Positions 35,703 through 43,227 of a stretch of 64,000 bases of DNA are shown here, piece by piece. Positions within the stretch are counted from its first letter, which is position 1, and each line of letters opens with the position of its first letter. Origin of the DNA: Caulobacter sp048541825. Its GTDB lineage: Bacteria > Pseudomonadota > Alphaproteobacteria > Caulobacterales > Caulobacteraceae. The notes under the pieces are model-generated. The model was not told the DNA's origin and ran no database searches. It worked only from the letters and a program-made list of their open reading frames with translations. The DNA lies in NCBI RefSeq assembly GCF_048541825.1, contig NZ_CP183332.1, positions 620,001 to 684,000 of the forward strand, read 5' to 3'. Both the position numbers and the translations under genes were made by a program.

Positions 35703-37817
35703 TCAGAGGATGTTTGTCAGGACATCGTACATGTCCTTGGTCGCCTGGATCAGGCGGGCGGAGGCGTTGAACGCCTGCTGATAGGTGGTCAGGTTGATCA
35801 GTTCCTCGTCGAGATTGACCCCCTCCTGCCCCTGGCGCTGGGTGTCGACCTCGATGGCCACCGCTTCGGCGGCGTCCTTGCGGCTTTCTGCGGCAGCGGC
35901 CTTGCGGGCGATCGAGCCGCTGAAATCGGCGGCGTAGCGCAGCAGGCTGGTCTTGGTGGCCGAGGCGCCGCCAACGGCGGCGAAATCCGCCATGGTGTCG
36001 CCGGCCTTGGCCAGGGCCAGGGCGCCGCGTCCGTCGCCAACGGCCAAGGCGATCACCCCGGCGCCCGCCGAGAGGTTCAGCTTGGCGAAGGGCAGGCGGG
36101 TGGGGTCCTGATCCATGGCCGGATTGACGACGAAACGTTCACCGCGGGTACTGCGTTCGGCGGGCCCCACGCCGAACAGCTGGGTGATCGACGGTCCGCC
36201 CATGCCGCGCTCGGTGTCGTCCGCGGCTACCGAAAGGCTGACCGTCGAGCCGGAATAGGACGAGAAGTTCATCGCGCCCTTGGCGTCCAGGGCGAAGGTT
36301 CCATAGAGCCCCACGCCGCCGTTGCGGGCGTTCAGCGAGTCCATCAGGTCCTGCATCGTGGCGCCGGCGGGCACCGAGACGTTGACGTCCCGGATGCGAC
36401 CGCCGTCGGTGTCGGTCAGGCGCAGGGTGATCACGTCGCCAGCCGTGAAGCCGTGCGGATCGCTGGCGGTCAGGCCCGTCTCGTAAGGCGAGAAGCTCTT
36501 GGTCTGGACGATGTCGTTAAGGCCGAAGAAGTGGCTGAAACCCTTGCCGATCTTGTTGGATGGCGTGGTCGGGTCGTCGGCGACCACCACCCCGTTGCCG
36601 GCGCTGGCGCTGGCGCTGAGGCTCAGGGCGCCGTTGCCGAACGAGGCCGTGCCCTGGCCTGCCAGGGCGGTGTTCAATTGGGCGATAAAGTCGGTGTTGG
36701 TGAAGCTGGGGCCTGCCGCGCCATTTACGGTCATCGTGCCCAGGTCGAAATCGATCTCGACCTGTCGCTGGATGACGCCGCTGGAGTCGGTGATGGCGAT
36801 CGTGGTCTTGCCGCTGAAGTGGTCGAGCGCTGTGGCTTCGTCCAGGCCGGTATTGCGACCGGTCAGCGAGGAGGGGGCCGGTACAGACGAGGCGGCGTTG
36901 GAGGCGCGATTGAGCTCTTCCGACGCGCGGGTCACGAACTCGCCCAGCTGGTCGGACAGATTGGGCAGTTCGGTATTGCGCAGGTCCAGCAGGCCCTTGA
37001 GCTCGCCGCTGGAGATGTTGAGCGCGACCGGGATGTCGCCGCCATTGGCCTGGACGACCTGCAGGAAACCGGTCGCCGTGCTCGACTTTTGATACGAGAT
37101 CACCGCCGCGCCGTCGCCGGCCAGGCTGAGACCCTCGGTCGAGCGTACGATGACGCCGCCGTTGGCGCGCTGGCTGACCTGGATGTTCATCAGGCTCGAA
37201 AGCTCGTCGATCAGGCCGCTCTGGACATTCTCCGAGCCCGTGCCGTCGGCGCCGGCCACCTTGGCCCGGGTGATATCGGTATTGAGCGTATTGATCTGCT
37301 GCAGCAGGTCGTTGACCCGCTCGATGTCGGAGACGATCCGGTTGTCGGCGTCCTTGCCCAGGCTGGAGAGGGTTGCGGTGATCCGGCTCGACTCGCCCAG
37401 GAAATCGTCGACCCGCGTCAGGGCTTGGGTGCGCAGCAGGCTCGAGGACGGGTCATCCGAGGCCTTGGAGAATGCCGAGAAGATGTCGTCCAGCTTGCCG
37501 AAATAGCTGTTGTCGCCGCTGGGGTCGCCAAACAGGTTCTGGGCGGTGTTCAGGGATTCGGACAGGGCCGAGGCGCGGCCGGCGTCGGATACCGCGTTCA
37601 GGCTCGCGGACTGCAGGAAGCGGTCGGTCGCGCGCTTGATGGCGTCTATGCTGACGCCGACGCCGACGCCGTTCGAGATCAGGTTCGACTGGCTGATCGT
37701 CTTGCGGACATAGCCCGGGGTATTGACGTTGGCGATATTGTCCGAGACGACGCGCAGGCCCGTCTGGGCCGCCATCATCCCCGAACTCGCCGTGTTCATG
37801 ATGGAATTCAGAGTCAT
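35703..37817 (-). CDS. flgK: Flagellar hook-associated protein 1, FlgK
   Basis: FlgK (HAP1) caps the hook-filament junction. The 704-residue protein starts with the axial motif LNSIMNTASSGMMAAQTGLR and DNIANVNTPGYVRK, and ends with INLTTYQQAFNASARLIQATK, the conserved C-terminal coiled coil. The long central region is typical of Caulobacter FlgK. It is the first gene of flgK-flgL and reads away from fliK. In C. crescentus the corresponding divergent flaN and hook operons are sigma54- and FlbD-dependent. An ftr-like site lies 54 bp upstream of this start. Confidence 0.94.
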   Translation of the reverse strand: MTLNSIMNTASSGMMAAQTGLRVVSDNIANVNTPGYVRKTISQSNLISNGVGVGVSIDAIKRATDRFLQSASLNAVSDAGRASALSESLNTAQNLFGDPSGDNSYFGKLDDIFSAFSKASDDPSSSLLRTQALTRVDDFLGESSRITATLSSLGKDADNRIVSDIERVNDLLQQINTLNTDITRAKVAGADGTGSENVQSGLIDELSSLMNIQVSQRANGGVIVRSTEGLSLAGDGAAVISYQKSSTATGFLQVVQANGGDIPVALNISSGELKGLLDLRNTELPNLSDQLGEFVTRASEELNRASNAASSVPAPSSLTGRNTGLDEATALDHFSGKTTIAITDSSGVIQRQVEIDFDLGTMTVNGAAGPSFTNTDFIAQLNTALAGQGTASFGNGALSLSASASAGNGVVVADDPTTPSNKIGKGFSHFFGLNDIVQTKSFSPYETGLTASDPHGFTAGDVITLRLTDTDGGRIRDVNVSVPAGATMQDLMDSLNARNGGVGLYGTFALDAKGAMNFSSYSGSTVSLSVAADDTERGMGGPSITQLFGVGPAERSTRGERFVVNPAMDQDPTRLPFAKLNLSAGAGVIALAVGDGRGALALAKAGDTMADFAAVGGASATKTSLLRYAADFSGSIARKAAAAESRKDAAEAVAIEVDTQRQGQEGVNLDEELINLTTYQQAFNASARLIQATKDMYDVLTNIL

Positions 37818-37870
37818 GCGAACGCTCCCGACTGCCCGGCAATCCGCGAACCACGCGACGCGCCCTTGCC

Positions 37871-37887
37871 CGGCGAAAAGTGCCGAG
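37871..37887 (-). promoter_or_regulatory. ftr-like (FlbD) element near flgK
   Basis: On the minus strand this reads CTCGGCACTTTTCGCCG. It shares CTCGGCA, a 5-bp spacer and CGCCG with the site at 38050 on the other side of the divergent region. It lies 54 bp upstream of the flgK ATG. FlbD binding sites (ftr) in this divergent region are known from C. crescentus. The assignment here is by position and similarity. Confidence 0.5.
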
Positions 37888-38049
37888 CGGGGGAGGGACC
37901 AATGCCCTCGATATGTGCCAAGCCACTGAAATTCATGGCATTTTGTTCCAAGTGCCGGGTATTCGACAAGTTGTGATGCGCAAGGAGGGCGCCAAGTGGG
38001 GGCGCGACTGGGCGACGCGGCAAGCCACGCCCCTCACAACCCCATTCGA

Positions 38050-38066
38050 CTCGGCAAAAAGCGCCG
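38050..38066 (+). promoter_or_regulatory. ftr-like (FlbD) element upstream of fliK promoter
   Basis: CTCGGCAAAAAGCGCCG lies about 90 bp upstream of the sigma54 -24 element, the normal distance for an enhancer bound by the activator FlbD. It has the same 7-5-5 layout as the element facing flgK. Confidence 0.55.
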
Positions 38067-38088
38067 CTGACCGACGATCTGGAGTTAT

Positions 38089-38101
38089 AAACAAGGAATT
38101 A
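38089..38101 (+). promoter_or_regulatory. Candidate IHF site
   Basis: AAACAAGGAATTA matches the IHF consensus WATCAANNNNTTR with one mismatch. It lies in the A/T-rich DNA between the FlbD-like enhancer and the sigma54 promoter, where IHF bending is expected. Confidence 0.5.
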
Positions 38102-38139
38102 AAGTCAGGAAAAACAACACGATAGATTGTGTTGGCGGG

Positions 38140-38156
38140 TTGGCCCGACGGTTGCT
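38140..38156 (+). promoter_or_regulatory. Sigma54 (RpoN) promoter of the fliK-flgD-flgE operon
   Basis: TTGGCCCGACGGTTGCT has the invariant GG (38142-38143) and GC (38154-38155) separated by 10 bp and matches TGGCAC-N5-TTGC at nearly all positions. Transcription should start near 38167, leaving a leader of about 55 nt before fliK. Confidence 0.85.
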
Positions 38157-38220
38157 CAGGGAGGTTCAGACAAAGGCGTGTTCGTCATGAACCGCTGCAC
38201 GCAACGGACCGAGCCCACGA

Positions 38221-39936
38221 ATGACCGTGATCGCCGCCACCGCCGCCACACCTTCCTTCAGCCCCTCATCGGGCGCTGGCGGTTTGGGCGTGGATCAAGG
38301 CTTTGATGCGCTCCTCGCAGTTGTGACGAAAAGTGACGAGCCGGCGCCGCCCAGGCACGCTCCGACCCAGGGGGCGAGCAAGACCGCTGACAGGGCTGAC
38401 CTCGCCGACCAGGCCGCAAGGACCGAGACCGCGTCCGCCAAGGCAGAAGAGGCTGACGCCGCCTCAGCCCAGGCACTGGCTAGCGACGCCGCTGAGGACG
38501 CCGCTGAGGACGCGGCAGCGGAAGACGTCGCAGAGGCCGCCGCCCAGGCCGAAGCGGCCGCGCTGGCCGCGGCGACTCTCGTCGCGGCGATGATGCCGCA
38601 GACGGAAGAGACGTTTGCCCCGACCACCCTTCCGGATGTTGACGCCACGGCGTCCCTCGTTTCCACACCGGCGCCGATCCCTTCCGATCTGGTCGCTTCT
38701 CAAGCGCTCTCAGCAGCCGTTCCAGCCTCGAGCGACGCCGCTGTAGACGCCGCGAGCGCCGCCCTTGATGCGGCTTCGCTGATGGCACCCACGCTCGCCG
38801 AAGCGGCGATCACGGGCCAAGGCGTCGTCACGCCGCCGGTCGCCGATGCGAGGAGCGCCGCTTCGGCGCCTGCCGCGACGGCCGTAATCGATATTCCCGA
38901 GAGCGCCCTGCTGGAAGCGCCGATCGCGGCGGAAGACGCCGGCGTCGATATCGCCACCCTGGCTGCGCAGGCCGCTCAGACACCGACCGTCGCCGCCAAG
39001 CCCGCGTCCCAAACCGCTCCGGCCGTCGCCGCGCCTACGGTCGACATGACGACCTCTGCCGAGCCTGTTGTTATCGTCGCCGAGGTCGAAGCGTCGCCGG
39101 TCCCCGTTGCGCCTGTCGTCGAAGCCGCCCCGCCGGCCGCCGAGACCGTCAAGGTCGTTGCCCAGGCCGTAGCCGAGACCGCCGTAAAGGTCGCGACGGC
39201 CACGATCGCATCAACCGAGGCCGAACCGGCCACGTCAACCGAAGCTGAAACCGTCAAGATCGCCGGTGTCGAGACCGCTTCTCTCGCCGACCAGGCTGGC
39301 GCCGATCAGGGGGGGGGCGGCCAGCAAGGCGGGCAGGGCCAGGCCAGCGCAGAGGCGCTGAGCGCCGCCGCCACCGACGTTGCGGCGACCCCGGATGCCC
39401 CCACGATCTCGCAGACCACAGCCGCAACCATCGCCGCCGGCCCTGAGGTCGCTCCGGCTCTGCGGGCCGAGACGCGCGGTTCGCCGGAGACGGTGGCTCA
39501 ACTCTCGGCCGAGATCCTCAAGAAGCTCGACGCCCAGACTACGCGCTTTGACGTGGCCCTGACGCCGGAAGGTCTGGGCAAGGTCGATGTTCGCATCGAG
39601 ATCGGCCGTCACGGCGCACTGACCGCTTCGATGGCCTTCGACACCGCCCAGGCGGCCGCCGAACTGAGAGGCAAGTCGGCCGAGCTGCGCCAGGCCCTGT
39701 CGCAGGCCGGCTTCACGATCGCCGACGACGCCCTGCGCTTCGATGTGTCCAGCCAGGGCGGCCAGAACGGCCAGAACGCCTTCTTCAATTTCAACGGCGG
39801 CGAAGACGGCCGCCGGGCCTGGTCGGGCAAGGCCTTCCAGTCCGCCCAAAACGACGACGCTCCCATCCTTTCCACTTCAGATCTGCTGCCCGGGCTTCGA
39901 ATGGCCCCCGACAGCGGTCTGGACATCAGAATTTAG
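38221..39936 (+). CDS. fliK: Flagellar hook-length control protein FliK
   Basis: FliK measures hook length and switches export from hook to filament subunits. The first 400 residues of this 571-residue protein are low-complexity, mostly alanine with acidic residues, serine, threonine and proline, as befits an extended ruler. The C-terminal domain (about residues 420-510) has the conserved FDVALTPEGLGKVDVRIEI and LRGKSAELRQALSQAGFTI. It is the first gene of the sigma54-driven hook operon, with flgD 14 bp downstream. The start at 38221 has only a weak ribosome-binding site. Confidence 0.88.
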   Translation: MTVIAATAATPSFSPSSGAGGLGVDQGFDALLAVVTKSDEPAPPRHAPTQGASKTADRADLADQAARTETASAKAEEADAASAQALASDAAEDAAEDAAAEDVAEAAAQAEAAALAAATLVAAMMPQTEETFAPTTLPDVDATASLVSTPAPIPSDLVASQALSAAVPASSDAAVDAASAALDAASLMAPTLAEAAITGQGVVTPPVADARSAASAPAATAVIDIPESALLEAPIAAEDAGVDIATLAAQAAQTPTVAAKPASQTAPAVAAPTVDMTTSAEPVVIVAEVEASPVPVAPVVEAAPPAAETVKVVAQAVAETAVKVATATIASTEAEPATSTEAETVKIAGVETASLADQAGADQGGGGQQGGQGQASAEALSAAATDVAATPDAPTISQTTAATIAAGPEVAPALRAETRGSPETVAQLSAEILKKLDAQTTRFDVALTPEGLGKVDVRIEIGRHGALTASMAFDTAQAAAELRGKSAELRQALSQAGFTIADDALRFDVSSQGGQNGQNAFFNFNGGEDGRRAWSGKAFQSAQNDDAPILSTSDLLPGLRMAPDSGLDIRI

Positions 39937-39950
39937 AGAGAGACCGCGCC

Positions 39951-40688
39951 ATGGCTACCGCCGCAGTTTCGGGCTCAAACGCCACGCTCGACAAGATCAA
40001 TAACTCCCGCAACACCCTGGCCAGCAGCAAGGAGACTTTCCTCAAGCTGCTGACCACCCAGATGAAGAACCAGGACCCGTTGTCGCCAATGGATTCAAAT
40101 GCCTTCACGGGCCAGATCGTCCAGATGACGGGCGTCGAGCAGCAGCTGGTCACCAATGACCTGCTGGCGGCCCTGGTGGGCATGAACGACGGCGGCATGA
40201 CCCAGGCCGTCGCCATGATGGACAAGCTGGCCACTGTCGAAACCGACAAGGCCTTGCTCAAGGACGGCAAGGCCACCTGGTCCTACGAACAGAGCCGTGC
40301 GGCCAGCAGCGTGAAGGTCGAGGTCATCGACAAGTATGGCAAGACCATCAGGACCATCCTGCCTGAGGATATGTCCAAGGGTGACCACGCTCTTGAATGG
40401 GACGGCAAGAGCGATGACGGCACGGCCCAGCCCGCAGGCGGCGCCTACACCCTGAGGATCACCGCCAAGGACGGCGAAGGCAGCACGATCCCCGCGACGT
40501 CGAAAGGTCGTATCGAGGGCATCGTGACGGCCATCACCAATGAGAGCGGTCAGAACATGGTCACCATCGGCGGCACGAAATACCCGGTCGACTCCGTGAT
40601 CGGCGTTCAGAACCCGCCGGCGCCGACTTCGGCGCCCACAACGACCGCCACCACCAACACCACCACACAGACGGCGGCTGCGGCCTAA
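39951..40688 (+). CDS. flgD: Flagellar hook capping protein FlgD
   Basis: FlgD caps the growing hook and lets FlgE subunits assemble. The 245-residue protein has the conserved N-terminus (FLKLLTTQMKNQDPLSPMD, AFTGQIVQMTGVEQQL), a central immunoglobulin-like region (LEWDGKSDDGTAQPAGGAYTLRITA) and a threonine-rich tail of about 25 residues (TTATTNTTTQTAAAA) that looks dispensable. It lies between fliK and flgE, all in one direction. Confidence 0.95.
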   Translation: MATAAVSGSNATLDKINNSRNTLASSKETFLKLLTTQMKNQDPLSPMDSNAFTGQIVQMTGVEQQLVTNDLLAALVGMNDGGMTQAVAMMDKLATVETDKALLKDGKATWSYEQSRAASSVKVEVIDKYGKTIRTILPEDMSKGDHALEWDGKSDDGTAQPAGGAYTLRITAKDGEGSTIPATSKGRIEGIVTAITNESGQNMVTIGGTKYPVDSVIGVQNPPAPTSAPTTTATTNTTTQTAAAA

Positions 40689-40709
40689 CCGTCACCACCC
40701 GATGAACCG

Positions 40710-40726
40710 GGCGTCAGAATGACGCC
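40710..40726 (+). repeat. Short stem-loop between flgD and flgE
   Basis: GGCGTCA (40710-40716) pairs with TGACGCC (40720-40726), loop GAA, 22 bp after flgD. There is no T-run. It may set the relative expression of flgE or protect the upstream mRNA end. Confidence 0.5.
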
Positions 40727-40818
40727 GACGCGGCTCTCCCCGGAAATGGTTTCCGCCGAGCCCAAACGCAAACCGCGCTGAACCCCAGTCATTTGATATT
40801 CAACGCAGGAATTTCGTC

Positions 40819-42531
40819 ATGAGCATCAACAGCGCCATGCTTTCGGGCGTCTCGGGCCTCATCGCCAACTCGTCCGCCTTGGCTGCGATCTCGGACAACA
40901 TCGCCAACGTCAACACGGTTGGCTACAAGCGCTCGACCGCCAACTTCTCGACCCTGGTCACCTCGCAGAGCAAGAACGCGACCTATAGCGCTGGCGGCGT
41001 CAAGGCGCTGACCCACCAGTTCATCACGCAACAGGGCCTGACCCAGTCCTCGACATCCAATCTCGACCTGTCGATCTCCGGCTCGGGGTTCTTCGTCGGC
41101 ACTGAAAAGCCAGAAGGTCTGACTGCCACTGACACCCGCTCGTTCACCCGCGCAGGCTCGTTCCAGCTGGACAATCTGGGTTACTTGAAGAACGACGCCG
41201 GCCTCTACCTGCAGGGCTGGCTGGCCGATCCGGTGACCGGCGATATCACGCCCGACCCGTCGGACCTGACCCAGCTGGACTCGATCAATGTCGGCACCGT
41301 CGGCGGTACGGCTGAAAAGACCACCCGCGCGGCCGTCAACGCCAACCTGCGCTCGGAACAGCCGATTTCACCCCAATCGAAGGTCGTTCTGACCAAGAAC
41401 GCCATCGCCGACAGCACCCCGTCGAATGCCAACTACACCGTCGCCTACGCCGCGACCGGCACCGATGGCACCTATGACGTCGAAATCCGCAAGGCTGGCG
41501 TCCTCGTCGCCTCCGGCCAGAACGTCTATGACACCACCACCGGCGCCTTCATCAGCAGCACCCTGCCGGGCACCATGCCAGCCGTGGAAACCAGCGGCAC
41601 GGGCGCGGCGACGCCGACTGTGACGCTGACGGCGTTCGGCATGAACACAGATGCTGAAGTCATTGCCGGCAACATCTACGACGCCGGCAACAACTCCATG
41701 TCCGACTACGCTCTAGACCCACTCAAGGGCGTCAAGCCGGACTTCGAAATCCAGGTTCCGGTTTCGGACTCCAAGGGCGGCCAGCGCACGGTCACCCTTT
41801 CGCTGCTGAAGGGCAACGGCCCCAACGAATGGTTCGCCGAAATCCGCGCCAAGCCGGGCGACCTGGACAACTATGCCAACGGTCAGATTAGTTCGGGCAA
41901 ATTGACATTCACCACCGATGGCAAGCTTTCCAGCGTCGGCAACCTGTTTGGCGGAACCACGCCGACCTCGATCTCGATCGGTGCATCGGATCCAAGCTAC
42001 GTGTTCGTGGCCCCGCCGCTGCCCGCATCGCAGATTGAGCCCCCGCGCTGGGCCGACGCCCTGGGCATCGACGCCCAGAGCATCCAGATCGACCTGGCCA
42101 ACGCCGCCGGCGGTCTGACCCAGTTCAACAGCCAGTCGGTCGTCCAGTCGGTCAACACCAACGGCACCGCCTTCGGCAACCTGACCAATATCGAAGTCGA
42201 CGACGAAGGCTATGTTTCGGCGATCTTCGACAACGGCGTCACCCGCAGGATTGCCCAAGTCGCCGTTGCGACCTTCTCGAACGCCAACGGCCTGAAGGGC
42301 GTGAATGGCAACGCCTACCGCGTGACCAACGAGAGCGGCACCTACAGCCTGAAGACCCCAGGACAGGGCGGTGCTGGTGTCATCGCGCCTTCCACACTGG
42401 AAGCCTCGACTGTCGATCTGTCCACTGAGTTCACCGGGCTGATCACGACACAGAGAGCCTACTCCGCTTCATCAAAAATCATCACGACGGCTGACCAGAT
42501 GCTTGAGGAGCTCTTGAGCATTAAGCGATAG
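40819..42531 (+). CDS. flgE: Flagellar hook protein FlgE
   Basis: FlgE polymerises into the hook, the universal joint of the flagellum. The 570-residue protein starts with the axial motif SINSAMLSGVSGLIANSSAL and DNIANVNTVGYKRS, contains the FlgE repeat regions (SGSGFFVGTEKPEG, RTVTLSLLKGNGPNEWFAEI), and ends with DLSTEFTGLITTQRAYSASS and ITTADQMLEELLSIKR. AGGAA precedes the ATG. The length is within the range for Caulobacter hook proteins, larger than in enterics. Confidence 0.95.
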   Translation: MSINSAMLSGVSGLIANSSALAAISDNIANVNTVGYKRSTANFSTLVTSQSKNATYSAGGVKALTHQFITQQGLTQSSTSNLDLSISGSGFFVGTEKPEGLTATDTRSFTRAGSFQLDNLGYLKNDAGLYLQGWLADPVTGDITPDPSDLTQLDSINVGTVGGTAEKTTRAAVNANLRSEQPISPQSKVVLTKNAIADSTPSNANYTVAYAATGTDGTYDVEIRKAGVLVASGQNVYDTTTGAFISSTLPGTMPAVETSGTGAATPTVTLTAFGMNTDAEVIAGNIYDAGNNSMSDYALDPLKGVKPDFEIQVPVSDSKGGQRTVTLSLLKGNGPNEWFAEIRAKPGDLDNYANGQISSGKLTFTTDGKLSSVGNLFGGTTPTSISIGASDPSYVFVAPPLPASQIEPPRWADALGIDAQSIQIDLANAAGGLTQFNSQSVVQSVNTNGTAFGNLTNIEVDDEGYVSAIFDNGVTRRIAQVAVATFSNANGLKGVNGNAYRVTNESGTYSLKTPGQGGAGVIAPSTLEASTVDLSTEFTGLITTQRAYSASSKIITTADQMLEELLSIKR

Positions 42532-42540
42532 TTATAGGTA

Positions 42541-42554
42541 TTAACTCGATTTAA
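42541..42554. promoter_or_regulatory. CtrA-like double TTAA motif upstream of sciP
   Basis: TTAACTCGATTTAA holds two TTAA half-sites with a 6-bp spacer. The CtrA consensus has 7. It lies 146 bp before the sciP start, within a locally A/T-rich gap. sciP is known to be CtrA-activated in C. crescentus, which makes the site plausible but not certain. Confidence 0.4.
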
Positions 42555-42699
42555 TAGCTGTGTTCCACATCGGCACACTAAAGACTTCAGGGGGAAGCGG
42601 GTGTTTAGGCCTTTCTTTACTATTGGAATTAAGCCGCTGTTATTGGCTGGCGCCTATAGTGACCTCCAACAGTGATGGTTGTGGGAAAGGCGTAAAGCC

Positions 42700-42981
42700 A
42701 TGTTGCAGCAGCAGCGCACGAACAGCCGGGGTGAGAAGTACGTTATCGGTCCGACCGGTGCGCCTCTAACTCTCTCCGACTTGCCGCCTCCGGAAACCCA
42801 GCGTTGGGTGATCCGGCGGAAAGCCGAGGTAGTCGCCGCCGTTCGCGGCGGTCTGCTCTCGCTCGACGAAGCGTGCGATCGATACAAGTTGACCAATGAG
42901 GAATTCCTCAATTGGCAGCAATCGATCGACAAGCATGGTCTGGCGGGTCTTAGGACCACCCGGCTCCAGCAGTACCGCTAA
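42700..42981 (+). CDS. sciP: CtrA inhibitory protein SciP
   Basis: SciP is a small DUF1153 helix-turn-helix protein that, in C. crescentus, represses CtrA-activated promoters in swarmer cells. This 93-residue protein has the expected length and sequence: VIGPTGAPLTLSDLPPPETQ, RKAEVVAAVRGGLLSLDEAC, YKLTNEEFLNWQQSIDKHG. ATG 42700 gives the canonical start. Upstream in-frame residues are not conserved in type. It sits between flgE and the fliF operon, one of the CtrA-controlled flagellar operons it helps to shut off. Confidence 0.95.
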   Translation: MLQQQRTNSRGEKYVIGPTGAPLTLSDLPPPETQRWVIRRKAEVVAAVRGGLLSLDEACDRYKLTNEEFLNWQQSIDKHGLAGLRTTRLQQYR

Positions 42982-43046
42982 GGGCGGGCTTGAAAGATAT
43001 GGGTTTTCCAGCCGTTGGTGGTTGGAGGCCTGTTCTGGAACGTTCA

Positions 43047-43084
43047 GCGGCCGCGCCCTTCCCGGGGCGCGGCCGCGACGTTTT
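43047..43084 (+). terminator. Intrinsic terminator of sciP
   Basis: GCGGCCGCGCCC (43047-43058) pairs perfectly with 43065-43076 across a 6-nt loop, followed by TTTT at 43081-43084. It separates sciP from the fliF operon, which therefore needs its own promoter in the next 140 bp. Confidence 0.8.
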
Positions 43085-43128
43085 GGCGCTTCAGGACCGG
43101 CTCGGGTCCGCCAAATATAAACGCCTCG

Positions 43129-43148
43129 TTTACCTTGAACTGGGTAAA
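43129..43148. promoter_or_regulatory. Palindrome in the fliF promoter region
   Basis: TTTACC (43129-43134) and GGTAAA (43143-43148) form an inverted repeat with an 8-bp spacer, 80 bp upstream of the fliF start and downstream of the sciP terminator. CtrA and FlbD both act at the fliF promoter in C. crescentus. Which protein, if any, binds here is not clear from sequence. Confidence 0.4.
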
Positions 43149-43227
43149 TCCTGCCTAGCGACGGAAGCCTGCAGGCAACCGCCGCCATTGTCCCCCGTCG
43201 GGGTGGCTTTCTGGGGGATTGGCCTGA

